64,000 bases of DNA from Strigops habroptila (taxonomy: Eukaryota > Chordata > Aves > Psittaciformes > Psittacidae): contig NC_044277.2 of assembly GCF_004027225.2 (NCBI RefSeq), forward strand, positions 90,284,283-90,348,282, in the 5' to 3' direction. The notes beneath the pieces were generated by a model that saw only the letters and a list, made by a program, of their open reading frames with translations, made no database searches and was not told where the DNA came from. The translations under genes were made by a program, and so were the position numbers. Each line of letters opens with the position of its first letter. Positions within the stretch are counted from its first letter, which is position 1. Shown here piece after piece: positions 36,001 to 51,000 of the stretch.

Positions 36001-39000
36001 AGGGGAAAAGGTTGTCTTCAACCTCCAACAAACCCATGCTCTGAATGGGGTGACAGGAACAGGCCAGGGTTTGCGCCTTGATGGATAGCCCAGAGCCACC
36101 TGCAGAGAGGCCCAAGGGCCTCCCATTGACTGTGGCTCAGTAGCTTCCTGTAGTGACAGTGTCTGAAGCTGCTCACGGAGTTGGGTTTGATAAATGTATA
36201 TTATTTCTTTTCTCTAATGTGTATTATCACTGTGCAAGGGTTTGCAGGATTGCAGTACAGCCTCAAAATATGTTGTATTTCTATCTTTATCTTGTACAAC
36301 TAGCAGAAGGGTGAGGTACTGTTCTTTTCCTCCTTGCTGGCTACCTAGCTGGCTTACTGGAAGAAAGAAATGAGTGTTTATGTTAAGGCAGCTGGCTGGT
36401 TAAAAATCATCTATTTTGAATCTCATTTAATTCCCTTGACATTACAGTAAAGATGAGTGAAGCCCTTTGCTTCTGAGAAGCTGAGCCTTGTTACAGCACA
36501 TTTCTCCTAAAGGCTTTCCCTGGATCACAGGGCAACAGCCAGTCTTGTTAGAGAAATAAAATGCTGTTTATACATAACACAAGTGCTCTGAATGCCATAC
36601 GGTCAGTAAATTTTGGTGGCCATATGCAGCTTGACATGTCTTTAGGTCTAAACCCAGCTACTGAGAAACAGTAAGAATTTCTTTTTATGTCTTATGACAG
36701 ATGTTACTATTTCCTGAGCCACTCTTGCTGAACAATTCCCTGGGTTAGCCTGCCGTGTCGCTGTTACTATATTTGTAGTATTTTAGCAACAAGGAGCCCT
36801 ACTCAGAGGCTCATATCTCTGGGGATACGAGGGGCTTATGTGCCAGGCCCTGTACAAACCCCCGCGATGTTCCTCTGTGTGTATCCCGTTTTAGGCTGAC
36901 ACAGTGCAGTATGGAAACTGGGGGGAGCAAAGGTCTTGTGGTGGGAACCTGCTGGGTAGTATTTGAATGAACACACAGTTCTTGTAGCAGCAATGCTAAT
37001 TTTCACTCAGGACAAACAGATTATAAACCTCTATATAACGCATATAAATAAATCACATATGCATGTGTGTAATATATAGTACCTATTTTATTAGTCATTC
37101 CTATTAAGAGGGAAGTATCTATTTGTGGCTGAGGTAACAGGTGGCTTAGATAGAGGCATAAAATCCCTTCCTTAATTTATTGAAAAGCCGCCTTTTCATG
37201 GCAGCAGATGAACAGGCATCCTAATGGGGACTACATTCTTCTCAAAAAAAAAAGATACCCCTGGTTTCTGCCTCTCCCCCTTTATAGTAATCCTAGTTTC
37301 ACACCTCAAATGATTACAGCATTCTGTATTGTTCTTTCCATACATATGCGCAGCCAAAGAGAAGAATCACGAAGCTCAAAATATCACGTATCAACCTCTG
37401 GGAACAGGTGGACTGTGACTCAGGACCGCAGAGCTCTTGTTAAGGTGTTTTTTTGTGTAAAAGTAGCTTAGCACAACAGTTCTATTACCTACCGTACTTA
37501 AGCCACCTGTCTGCAAGGGGTTATGCTGCCCTGAGATCTGCAATTTAGTAGATTAAACAGCTGACTTACAGGGCCTGTAATCTTTGTGAGTTAAAACACA
37601 AAACCACAAACACCAGGCCAAGCTCTTTTCTTGTTACCGGGCCTCGGCAGAATTACTTATCTTTGGAGTTTTCAAACATTGAAGCCCCTTGTGATACACT
37701 TCCGCCATTTATCACCTGTTCAGGATGTAAAATGGTGCTTACATCTTCACAGTTACCCAATGTTTTACACAGCCAAGGTCTTCTAAATCATTTGAGAACT
37801 GATAATGTAATTGTCAACAAACAATGTACTCCAACAGACACATTAAAGCATCTTTTAGTTATATAAACTTTCAGTTAAAAGAAGACCAATCCCTTTAGCA
37901 ATATAAAAAGTTTTAATAAATGTACCTCTTCCTTTTTTATCCATTTTACATACTTTCAATTTTCCTTTTCTGCTGGAACTAGGTTGCATTATGTTACAGG
38001 TCAGGTTGCATTTGACAGCTGTTGTCAAACAAGCCTCTCCTAGGTTCTCCCTTAACGTGTCTGAATGGTGTTTGGTCACTGATGTTAAAAGGACACCGCT
38101 GCTATCCAGTAAAGACAAACACTGGCAGCCATTGATGGGGTAAGGAAGTAAAACTACTTTCTTTCAAAGGGGGTTGGATATAATTGAGGCAGTCTCCACC
38201 AAAGAGGCAATTGTTGCAGAGTTGCCAGGATGGCCAGTTTCTTAATTGACAGTGTACCAAAACCTGAGCATTGCCTATTGTCTGAGAAAGAAACAGCAGA
38301 GGTTAAAGGATGCAAATTTTTCAACTAAAAAGTACATGGAAATAGAGAAAGGAATGGAAGGGGACAGAAAAAGAGAGGAAAAGCTATGACGAAGAAAAAT
38401 TGAGCACTCTGAAAATGTCTACATCCTATCCAAGATACAAGCATTTAAATCAGTATATCTGTGCTGCCCTTACTTCTATCTGAATGAGGCCCCTGGGACT
38501 GCAGTTGTGGCTGTTGCTGGAATTTGGCCAGTTTTGACCTTTAGCTTTAGTGAGGTGGCTCAGTCAGTGGCTGCTTGATAAGTGGGTCAAACTAAACACA
38601 GCAGAAAAGAGATACTGGAAGGATAATAGGAGGCTTTTGCCTGCAGAAGTTGGTCTTTTGCAGCTTGTTCACCTCACTATGTAGTGAGATGATGTATTTC
38701 TGGAAATGTTTTGATCCTACAGGAGGGAGACAGGGCCATTTTATAAGAAAATGCCTGGAGGTGATTATTTAGAATGAAATGACCAAAGTCTGGACTGGTA
38801 CTAGTATCATTGTACTCAATTAGGCTTAATGTAGGAATTAGGATGGTCCTTCTTGGTGTGCAGCCTGTGGAGAATTTCAGCTTTTAAAGGGTGTTTTTAG
38901 AGTGCTATCTAATGAGTTAGAAATGTTTCTAAAAGATGTTTCAGGAAAAAAAGACTGGAAGATACTGTATTGGCTTAAATGGGAACAGGGTATAAATAAA

Positions 39001-42000
39001 TCTCAGCTGCTTCTGAGATCTAAAGATGCAGGCTTCCACCTAAGAATTTATTTTTATTTGTAAAGGGGGGGAGACATTTGTCACTTGAGTGAAATTCTGT
39101 ATTGGAAACTAAACACTGGAATGAAATTCACTGCTAGTTTGTAAATATTTTCTCTTTGTAAAAAGTCCTGCTGGCAAAATTTGTCCTAAAGGACTATTGT
39201 ATAACAAAGAATTTAACTGCAGATCCACGTGCAACTGTGAGAAACATTCAGACAATTATCCTTGAGCAAGATTTGTTTCTTAACACTTATTTGATGTACA
39301 GGAAACTACAGCAATCTCCCATTATCACTGGTTGTTTTCTTGCTGCAAAGTTAACCTGCAGAAATAGGAGCAAAAGTTTCACTTCCCCCAGCTAACTTAT
39401 GCAGTCCTTGTAGCAAACAGATTTTTATTAGGCATTCTCGTGAGCTTATATTACAGCTGCTCATTTCTTTGGACCACCAGAAAAACAGTAGAGAGGGGAA
39501 AAAAAGAGCCATGGTTCAACAGAATCCCTTCTGTAGGCAAAAAAACCCCCAAAGCCCAAACCCAAAAACAGGGCACTTACCGTTTATCAGTAAGAACTGA
39601 AAAAAAGACATAGATTACTGTTACAGCCGTAGATTTCATGTAAAGTTGGAAAGTTGCAGCAAGCAAAAATGACAGTTGCTGCATGGGTAAAATGCTACAC
39701 TGGGCATTTAAAACATTTCATTACAATAACAGCTTTTGCATAAGACTCACCGACATCTGAGAATGTCGTATCTGGTAGCAAATTAAAATCTGCACATTTC
39801 CATTAGGCTGGTAATTGCTGCTGTTCCCATTTTCAGGATGGCTAACTTGAGGTGTAGTGAGTATAGTGAGTACAGTGAGCTGCCACTCACCACAGGGTAT
39901 GTGTGGCAGAAGGTGGCTCACATTTAAATTTGAAGCAATGAACTACAAAATTACACTTTTTTCCTTAAGGAAATACTGTAGATCCATCTGACTTCCACTG
40001 ACAAGCATACGTTCTCTGACATATGTACAATCAGTTAATGGAAATGAATACTTCAGATCATGGTGAAAATACAGAATGTAACATTTTACTCTCTGGGACA
40101 ATCCTGCTCACAAACATACATATTTTAAATATGTAGTTTCCTCCTGTGAGCACAGGAGCAACAAATACCCTAACTGTATCCATCATGTCTTGAAATGCCT
40201 GTAATTTACATCGGGTCCAGTTTTGTACCACTACTTCATACGGGTAGCAAAACGTGCTCCGATACACAAAGGTGTCAAGGTCTTTAACTCCACTGCTTTC
40301 TTGGCTTTCTCCTCACACAGTCCCATACATTTCAATAGGATGCCCTCAAGGAGTAAAAAATTGTCACACACCTTGGCAGAACCAGAGCCAAAGTGAATAA
40401 GGAGAAAGCATTGTGTTAGATCCAAAGATCTGTAAGCATCTGCTTTTATCACAAATTTATTATGAAGCTGATAGAGGTAACCACTATTGTCAGATCCAAC
40501 TGCTTAGCCATTATTTCCAGCTTTTGCACCTGTTTTAGTGTCTGTCTTGTAATTTATGAAGACATTTCTTTCTCTTTCCTGTAAAGCGTCTGCCTGTGTG
40601 CTTACTGCCAGAGCCAGGAACACTTTACTGTATGCACTAGCGATCTGTTCCAAGGTTGGCTGCAGCTGCCCTGTGCAGCTTGATGGAAGGGTACAGCAGG
40701 GCTGGAAATGGCACAGCTTTGGGATACTGCCATGGAGCATGGCCAGAACTGTGTGCACCATTGTATACACAACCTATAGGTAAAGAGGCCAACTGTCCAC
40801 TAAAAAATCCTGTCCCCTCCTTTTTGGAAACCAAGCATAGTTTGATGCAGACTGATGCTCCTGGGATTTTGTTGCAGTTCAAGCTATGAGAATACAGCTC
40901 TGAAAGAAACAGTAGTTATTGTTCTCCCTCACTCTTTACTCTCTTTAGAAATAGACAAATATGTTACTTAATAGCTTTTTATATCAAGCTTCAAGCAATG
41001 CTTTGTTGACTTCTGCAGCTGTGAAGGGAAAACTATCGGTATAATGTGCTTTTATATCTTTTATACAGGCCAAAACCTGACTTTCTTTCTCTCTCTCTCC
41101 AATAAAATAGCATTTCTGCATCAACCTTTCCCTTTCAGAAATGTGCCACTTTCTTAATGCTTTGCCAAACGCCTGCTTTTTCCTTTTATGCATGTAAGTA
41201 GAAGCTGCTGTGTGCAATGATTAACAACTGTGTCTGGAATATATCTTCTATCTTATTTCTGTTTAGGCCCTGATTCTGCAGACCTTTATGCTTAACTTCA
41301 TATAGCATGAATCTGCGACTTTCATTCTCATTTTAAAATGTATACTAAAAATGAAATTATCACTTGGGTAACTCTTGCTTTCTTGAATATATTTGTTACC
41401 AAGCATCATAGAAATATTTAAGCAACCTGCTAACTTACTGGGTTCTAATTTCCTTAAACTCACATAGAATGGTGAAGTAAAACATAAAGTAAATCATGAA
41501 GTAAAAAACCCATGTAATTTTACATGAAGTAAAACTTAAAAAAGTTATACATAAAAATGTCTCAGTAATTGAATTTAATATTTCTGACACACATGATATG
41601 AATGATAGTTTAAATGAAGCATACTTCCAAGACAACTTCCAGATCCGAGTGATAGCTGAAGTGAGTGAAAACAATACTTCAGATGCTGTAGTGGGCTTCT
41701 CACTCATGATGGAATGAGCACTGCTGGCAGGAAACTATGCTTAATACAAATAAACAACTCACACCCAGATTTGTGTTCAGCAATTTTTTGCAAAACTGAA
41801 GAGAGGGAAATAGAAAGATGCGATGGGTATAAGACCAGTCAAATATAATCTGCAACAGTTACACTTCTGAGTAAGACTTACCAGTACCCATCAGCACTGA
41901 GAGTTCCTTAAGTTTAATCAAATGGCTGTAACAAATCTTTATCTTACAACACTATTTCCATATATGTAAAGTTCCCTTAAAGGTGAAGAGGATTCTTTCT

Positions 42001-45000
42001 CTGGATTAAAAAACCTAAATTTGTCCCAGATTCTCAGGCTAATTCGGCTAACAAGGTACTACAATTTCTTTTCTTTATCTATTAATCATTTTAAAATCAT
42101 TAGGTCTTCTCACATTGCTGATTATAATAGAGTAGGATGTAGCAAGTGTGAAATTTTGTACTAAATTAAGGAAGAGAATCATGTTTAATATTTTAATTTT
42201 TTAATAGAGAAACCTACAAAGCAGCAGATAATTCCAGTCTTCTAATTTATCATGTTTAAGCATTTTTGCATTACTTCAAACTAAGAAGTACACACAGATC
42301 ATCATCTCCTGTGTTCGAACTTGCACTTGAATACTTGAGTACTGTAAGGCCTTGTACAATATCTAATTGTACAAGGTGTGAAAAGAAAGTTGCACAGTCT
42401 GTTGCGGAGTACAAGTAACATACATATACTCTTACATGGTTATCTCCCCAACATACATTCTCTTACATGGTTATCAGCTCCATACAGGGGGAGATAAAGT
42501 AACTTTTCCAGGTACCACAGAATCTCAGAGTAGTTTCAGTTTGAAGGAACCTTTAAAGATCACCTAGTTCCAACCTCCCTGCCATGGGCAGGAACACCTT
42601 CCACTAGACCAGGTTGCTCAAAGCCCCATCCAGACTGACCTTGAACACATCCAGGGATGGGGCAGCCACAGCTTCTTTGGTCAACCTGTGCCAGGGCCTC
42701 ACCACCCTCATCATAAAAAATTTCTTCCTTATATTCAATCTACATCTACCCTCTTTCAGTTTAAAACTCTTGCCCCTTGTCCTTTCACTACAGGACCTGG
42801 TAAAGTCTTTCTCCATCTTTCTTATAAGCCCCCTTTATATACTGAAAGGCTGCAATAAGGCCTTCCTGAATCCTTCTCTTCTGCAGGCTGAACAAGCCCA
42901 AGTCTCTCAGCCTTTCTTCATAGGAGAGGTCTTATTCCATGTTAAAATACATTCCATCCAAAAGCTCTACCTCACTTCCCTACGTTCCTGAGTTCTTACA
43001 ACAGGTTTGTCTGGAAATTAAATTATCTGGTGGCCTCTAGCAGTCCCCTAAATAGCCAATTGAAAAAAAAAATATTTGCCTATATATAAGAAATTCTAAA
43101 CTTGGTGTGAAAGACTGCGTATGTGCACGTATGTGAGTGCACTGGTAAGTTTAGGAGATGATAACAGCAAAGAGCTGGGTGATTATATTTTTAATATGCT
43201 TCAGCAATCCTCCTAACCTGATAATACACTAGCACATTATTAGAATGATACAGAATATTGCATCAGTGCAGACAGTGGACATAAACTCTTATACCCCAAA
43301 GAAAATTAATTCTTCATGTTTATACCTCTCTTAGAGAACAATATTCACAGCCATCATCTTTCTATGCATCTCACATGTAACACACAGAAGATGTTTATAT
43401 AAATAGAGATGTTTATAAAATAGCATAAATAGTTAGGCATACAGTTATATTTACTTTATATGTATTTCATAAATTGTTTCTGTATGTATAAGAAAAATTT
43501 TATACAGATAGCTATCTATGAAGTAAGAAATTGGTACCTATCCCTTGTGCTACCTTTTCCTGTTACTGTATCTTTTTTCTTCAGATTCTTTCCACCTTTC
43601 TTCTCCTTTCCCTGTCATGTTCCCCCAGTTTTCCTTTAGTCTGGCATATCCTTCAAATTTTTTGGGTATGTTTTTGTTCCTACCTTCTACTGGAGCAGGC
43701 CTGGAGAACTGTGTCTGCCTCTCCTCACCATCTGCAGCTGGAAGTTATGGCTATAATCATCCCAAATCACTCTTCCCTCTTCTTCCAAACCTGTACCTCA
43801 ATGGCCTGACACATCTCCACATCTTTCAAAATTTTACTGGCTTGGCTGGGAAGTACATGGACCATGACTTTTGTCCTGGCCTATATATTTATTTTTCCTG
43901 AGCTAATAACCTGCATTAAAAGTCAGTTTGGTTACTGGCATTTTATGGTTCATCATGAAGAAGGAAAGAGTACTTACACTTTTACTCCAGGTGAGACCTG
44001 TGGTATGATGCTCTTTGATATAAGCTTGAAGCTCAGACCAGATGTTCAGATATGACTTCACCCAATCAACATGGCGTGTGTCACTGTAAAAACAGAGACA
44101 ATGTTTATATGTGTGAATGAATAAAACCTGTAAGCGTTGCTATTCTTGCTTAAAGCAGGTAAAACCCAATGTCTGCTTTAAAGCCATGGACAAATCAGTT
44201 AGCAGGCAGCCAGCCAGCCCAGTGCTGAAAATACTGAAGCCTACTACACTAGAAAGCTTTTAGGTCCTTCCAGAGGACAAAGGCAAAGGATGCCTCTAGC
44301 AGAGAGTGATTCATCAAGGTGCGTCATCATTCTGATCAGGCTCCAAGTCAACTGAAGAAGCACTAAAGGTGTATGGAGCTGTGCAGCAGCCTCCCAGACT
44401 CAGTTTCAGGGTGCTGAATTTTAGAATATTAAATGTCCGTGGGTTCTGTAAGGTATTCTAGTTTCCAAGTTCAAATGTAGCCAGGGTAATACTGGATCAT
44501 GTTATAGTCATCAGACTGAAATATTTGTACATCAAGAATTTTTCAAGTACAAGTCACACTTGGCTCTGGAAACATTATCTGGAAAGCTCAGTCTTCTGAT
44601 GGGACAGTAATTGAAAACAAGAAATATGTAAAGAGAGAGGAATTGCTTGTAAGATGGAGTCCTTAGTTATGAAAAATTATTACTTAGTAGTGATGGGTAT
44701 GGACTGGATGTTCACAAGGATTTGGGTGTCTGCCTCCTATTTATTTCCTTTGGAGTTTGATGCTTAATACTACTGAGGATCTGGGTCAACAGGTTTAATC
44801 CAAAGCCTACTGAAGTCAAGGGAGAGCCTTCCACTACTTTGGAAGACATCATTGTGAAAAACAGGAAATGAATTCCTTATTAGGGGAAGAACTAAATACC
44901 TAAATAATGTAGCCTGTTTATAGTGTTAGGTAAGACATTTTCTTCTCCAGAAGAAGTACTAAAGCTCTATTGTAAAAATCTTCAGTAACTCCAGTGGGTA

Positions 45001-48000
45001 CTACGTTCGGTAGGTAAAATAAGGCTTCAGGAATAATACATAATATATATAAAATATGGAATATGTAGTATATAATATATATTTATACACAGGCAATAAA
45101 TAGAAATCTATACAACAGGTTTTTATATAGACAAAGTTTTCCTCACTAAAGAGGAAAAACTCAATAGCAAATACTGTTCTTCACTGGGATAGAAAAACCA
45201 AGAGCCAAAATGTGGCTTCCAGAAGCACCAAATCAACACGATTTATGCATGACTTTTTTAAGAGGGTATAGAAAGGACCAGTATTTTTTTGTCTTTCTCT
45301 GTCAGCTCACACATCTCGTTTATGGAACTTTTTAATGAATTCCTTGTGCTCTTTAAGAACAATCCAGTGGTACAGAAAGAAAACCTCAAAGTGGTAGCTA
45401 TGGAATTAGATGCTCAGTGGTAAACATCTACCACCTAAAGGCACACTTTCAAGCAAAGAGCAAGAACAGCAACAATATGAGTGCACAAATGAGACAAAGA
45501 TGCACACCAGCTAGTTAGCCACACACTGATATGTAAATACACATTTGCATATAAGCTTATAATGCTGGAATGCCAGAAAATTAAATATAATCCTGTCATT
45601 TGCAGAGACTGAAAACCAGCACTGCTGGTGCTGCTGCCATTCTCACTGCAACATGCTGCGGGTCAAAGATGAGGACGGGATAATATACTACTGCAAGCAG
45701 ATTTCATCAAATGCTTTTTAGTTTACAAAATGCTTTCTGTGATGGCACTGTGAACTCTGTCTGTATGGTTAATGCTCTGTTCTCTGGCTACTAGATACTG
45801 GGGCTTGGCAACATACCTGTGCTTGTAGTCCTTTAATACCCTGTTAGTATAAAAGGTAGCAGCATCATTCATCTCCTTGACATAAGGGCCTGGTTTAGGA
45901 GACTAGGACCATCAAACCATGGTAGCAGGAAACAACAGAAGGAGAAAGGAAGTAAAACATTAGTCAGACACTTTCCCTGATGTATTAGGTATATTACAGA
46001 ACACCTTCATGGGTGTAGTAGACTGAAGAACTAGGCAGATGAGACTGCAGAGTTCTGCAAGATTTGAAACTACTCTGGGCCACACCATCCAGAAGCACAT
46101 TTACAACCCTCCCAACCATCCCATGTGTCACTCACCACTGCTATCCACCCAAGGGCAGGTATGCTTTCACTGACGGCTGAGAGGTGGTTGAACATTTTAC
46201 TTCCTCTGTTCCTTTCTCTGAAGTTCTGGATTTCCTGAATCTTCTCTGATATTGGCTTGAGAAGCATTGCCACCTCGTTCTGGGGAAAAAAAGACACTGC
46301 TGTTACAGTGGGTGGTCAAAAAACCACCCTGTGGTTGAACATTGTCCTCCTGCCCATTGATTTAACAGCTGGAAAGAAAGGTCAGCATATTCTCCACATT
46401 AAAGTAACAATTTAATTATCCTCCTCTGGTTGAAGTGGCAAAATGCACTGATGTTAATTATTAATAATGTGTTACAGCAAAAATTGTTCTCAGCACTGGT
46501 AGCATTTTTACATGCTGCCCAGGTTAAGACCTATAGAGACCCCATAGCTCAGAGTTATCAGAATGCTTGTATTTTTCATCTGAATCCCTGGAACTTTTTG
46601 GAGGCTTTATACTGGCTTGAGTTTTTAATTTATTAACCAAGTTGTTCTTGCTATAAGAAACACAAACTCCTTGGTAGGTTAAGTGGCCTCTTATCACCTG
46701 GCAACAAGACCGAGAAAGTAATACACTGAAGGCAATACCAATTTCAGCTTTCCCTATTGGTAAGTTTTAATGTTTTAATTTCCTTTGGCTGCAAGAAATG
46801 TGGACGGATTTCATGGGAAACATACTGCCTGCAAGCCATGGCTTGGGGAAATTCTCCTGTGTTAATCAGAAACAAATGGTATCCAGGGGAATGACTGTTG
46901 AGCGGAAGGAATAGTGTCTGGAGTGAAGAGAAAAGCAGAATGAACGTAGAAGCTATCCAGCCTCTTTCCTGTGCAAAGTGAATGCTAATCACACTGGCCC
47001 AGTGTCTCAGAAAAAACCAATTTAGAGCACTAACTTACGGGGAAAAATTCTTCCACCCTCAGAAACAGCACATTGAGGGACAAGGAGTCATTAGTTTACA
47101 ATCAAAACAACTGCTGTACCTTGGAACCCTACAAAATGTTTCTATAAAACCAGTCCAATTCTTTATTGCAAAAGGATGCCTGCAGAAGCTGTACAATGTC
47201 CCACCAAAGAGAGTGCACTGCTCTGGTTTTCCCTGGCATTTCACTCAAAGATCACTCAGGAACTAAGTGCTTGTTGGAGACGCCTAATCCTCATATTCTT
47301 GAGCACTAATGTTGTCATGACACACACCAGATGATGTGTGCAGATGTCCTGCTTCATCTCTGTCATCTGTAAGGTATTTCTTTTCACCCTTCCACAAGAC
47401 CTCAGCTTTCAGAATTTTATGTCACCTTAAAACAAGCATGTCTGCTATGGCTCAAAAGAGGTCAAAAGGCACTCCGAACAAGATGACAAGGAGAGGTTCT
47501 GCATTTTTAAAAGATTTTGATCCAACTATGGAGCCTAAATATTTTAGTGGTTATGTAATTTTGAGAGAGGCCTATGCATCTGTAATGCATGGGGATATTT
47601 GGTCTTCTCCTACAACAAAGTGGATTGGGAGAAAACAAATATTTACAGTCTTGCTGGGAGATGTAAAGAGTTTTTGTTGATGGCTTAATGACCAGCGTAA
47701 GTCATTAAGTCTGAAAAAGCCCTGAAACCTCCATGATTTGTAGTTCTCAAAAGCTGATTTTGTTGCCATAACACGATAAAGTCTGCAGGAATTCTTCTTT
47801 CTAATTTTTGCTTGTTTACAGCACACTGCAGCTGGTCGGTTCTTTCTTATTTTGCAGGGAAATCTTTCAAGTATGACAGTAGTTAACAAAACTGAAATTT
47901 AAGAAAGTGCTTGTTCTGCTTTGATACTATGCCAGTTTTCCTCCCATAAAGTCTAAAGGATATTTACAGTCCTTAGCTTACTGTGAATCTTCATGGCCCA

Positions 48001-51000
48001 GTTCCAGCCAAAGAGAATATCAGGGCTAAAAATACAGCTCAACAGATGCCTGGTATATCTAGACAGCACTGGGAGGCAGCACGTTTCTGTGGATAGGGCA
48101 TAGAAGTGGGAGTCCATAAATGGGGGTTCTCTTTGCAGCTCTCCCACCACATTATCATCAGGTTTCAGGAAAGCTCTGTTACCTTTCTGTGCTTCAACTT
48201 CCCTATACAAGGAGCTGTTTTATTTTGTAGAACACTTTGATATCTACTGATAAGAAGGCAAAATTAGGGCCAAACATTTTCCTGAATGGTAATGTAAGAC
48301 CCACACCTCCTACTCCTCCTAGAAAAACTCCAAACCACTTTTGTGAGGGTTTTCTATCAATGGTACAGACAGAATTTCTATCCCTCAGAACACAGCACTT
48401 AACCTGTTCAGTCAATCAACTGTTTATAAAAATGTAGTGCATTTATGTAATTTCACAGAAAAAGTGCCCAGTGGGAGCTTTAAAGGTGATACATATATTG
48501 CTAAGGAAAGTGGTTCAAAGCAATCATTCGCTTGGCACTGCAGTGACATCAGAAAGAGCCACGAAGAGCCTGAGGCTTTGCTGAGCCCTGTCTCATGTGA
48601 GATGGGCACATCAGTCCAGCCTGCCTTCCCCTCGCTGGGCCCTCGGCCTGTTCTGCAATGGCTGCTGCCTGCCTGGCTGCACAAAATGTGCGTGAGTGTT
48701 TGGGCAAGCTTCTCATGATCCAAGTTTCTGTGTTAGGGTTAGATACCGAGGAATACCAGCCTGCAAGGAATCACTTCATTGAGTCCTGTCTCCCTGCAAT
48801 CAGTTCTAAATTTCTAGTTAGTGATTAAACTGCAGATGAATTATAGTGTATACGGCATATGGGTATAGAAAGGTTCATTAATTCTGGCAGTAATCAGTCT
48901 TACTTGGCTCTACAATGCAGAACCAGTTGTGCTGAGGGTTCTACAAGAATAATCTCTTTATTGCAATGAATATTAAAACAGATGATTGCTAATAAAATTA
49001 TTGTCTATACTGTACCTCTAAGACAAAATGAATTCAAGGAGATGAATCAGAGCTGCTGGAAAAATCTTCAGAATGCCTTTGGCATGTGCTAGCTAAAATT
49101 TCTTGTCATTTAAGACATAGCACAGTTGTTTAACAGAAATTTAAGAGTCTTTGTATAAACACCATTCCTATTATAATATCAGTTTTGCTGAAATGTTTAA
49201 AAATGCGACAGTGGAACAATTTAGAAATATCAAAAGTAACTCGCAGTGTGCCTTTGTCCTTCTTTATGAATTATTAAAACCAGATGGTCTTTTAAGATAT
49301 TAATACCTAAACAACCAGCCAGCTTTGATCCAGGTCTTACAATTCTTATTAGAAAATCACAAGTAGTAAGACTACAATGACTAGTGAAAACACTCCAAGA
49401 AAGTTACAGCAAGCAACAAGAACTGCCTTAGGCTTTGGCTTCAGAGACTTAACAGTCTCAGCCCAATCTCATAAAATGGCCTGGCATACCAGTATTCCAA
49501 CAGACCACACCAAACAGAGTTTCTTCTTCTTCTCATTTTTGTAATATTCACATGAGAAGTTCCCCAAATGACAGGTTTAATAGGACTGGGGCACATGGAT
49601 TTAATTCAGGAGAATGGCCAAACTTCTGGCTGTTATAATTCTTGTGATTTGCCTGTGAAGTCACACTAAACTGAGTGGCTTGCTTAAACTTTGGCTGCTT
49701 GAGCCAGTGATTACTTGAAAATCTCAGCTTTTATTTGCGAGAACAGGTATTTTCTCAGAATCGTTGTTCAGAAACCTGCCAGCATGAATCACAAAGGCAC
49801 AAAAGCCAGCAGGTAAATAAAAATACGGTTTTTAAAGATCTTATGTATTTTAAAGCTAATTTTACATGGGTTTGAGGGCAAGATTGTTTACTGAAGAATT
49901 TTTATGTTGATGGGTGGCAACACAATTCAGGCCTCACTATTATACTGTCTAAATCAAGCTGACCTATTATGAAAAAACCATGGCAAGGGAACAAATAACC
50001 TTTTAAGTTCTGCTAACTGAGGGGGTGGCAACCTTTGGCATAGGAGCAGTAAAAGAAAGCTGAGAGCATTTGGGATCAGCAGCCCCTTCATTTTCCTCAG
50101 CTGCAACCAGAACAGCATGACTACAACCTTTATTCCAGGGTCTATGCTTCTGTTATTTTCTTCTGTGAGTTCAAAATCTCCATCATACTTACGCTGTACT
50201 TTTCACAGGCAAGTTTGAAACATGGAGTTGATTTGAATCAGCTGTCTTTGTGTATGTTGGCAAGTACTGCGGCCTAATAGGAATGGTTCTGTAGAGCAAA
50301 ACAGTTGGTGCTGAGGACCTGACATTCACACTATATGTGTTTGTTGGGGGCTATGTTGGACTAGCTGTAAACTGCGGTTTAGGTGCTGTCTGGGAGTGTA
50401 TCTTTCATTTCACTTCATCAGAAAGATACCCATTTTGTCTACCCTAAGACTGCTCTGCAGTGTGAATCACAGCATACTAAATGGGGCTGATTCAAAGGAA
50501 GAATATAATCCCACTGTGAATTAAAACAGTAATGCAGACACAGCCATTATCTCTGCAAATGCCTAGTACAGCCCAATCCCACATTTCACCCTTTCAAGGG
50601 ACGAAAGATGCAATGGATAGCATCCACCACACTCAGTTCTAACAATGTAAAAGGTGAGCATCTGCTCTCAGCTGGGTCTTGATTCCCTCATTGTAAATGA
50701 AGAAAGAGATGCCCCTGAGGAATTCTTTCCACCTATTAATAGATGTTAGAAGACTAGATTAATAGAAGACATTAATAGATGTGAAGAATGTGCTCTAGAG
50801 GTTCTGCCATTTACTGTAAAGAGAGCCTAGAAAGACACCTTACACAACATGCCTGCCTTGACAGTTAAAGCTGATGAGCAGAATCCCATCCTGTGTCTAT
50901 AGGAATAAGATACTGGTAGCTTCAGTGACCACCAGTAAGGTGCATTTCAGCTAGGAGTGGCTATAATTCTAGAACTAAAATAGTTTTAGATTAACTATAA

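Larger units (their letters stand above)
31260..43977. other. CAP2 large intron (12.7 kb)
   Basis: No extra coding exon is needed, since the flanking exons join in phase (WSKS to GPVA). It contains a CR1 copy (42518-42930), an 11-bp-stem hairpin (42350-42376), small tandem repeats (31724-31756, 42422-42481) and a possible regulatory cluster near 35560-35790. The rest is AT-rich with no recognised content. Confidence 0.8.

Noticed and set aside
42604-42991. 125-codon frame on the plus strand
   Set aside because: Most of it is antisense CR1.
43531-44055. Hydrophobic 92- and 118-codon frames resembling membrane proteins
   Set aside because: Pyrimidine-rich intronic sequence translates to Phe/Leu/Ser-rich peptides. 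There are two overlapping frames, no family match, and the end runs into the CAP2 exon on the other strand.
47336-47680. 114-codon plus-strand frame
   Set aside because: Intronic, with no recognised domain or splice context. The length is within what this amount of sequence can give by chance.
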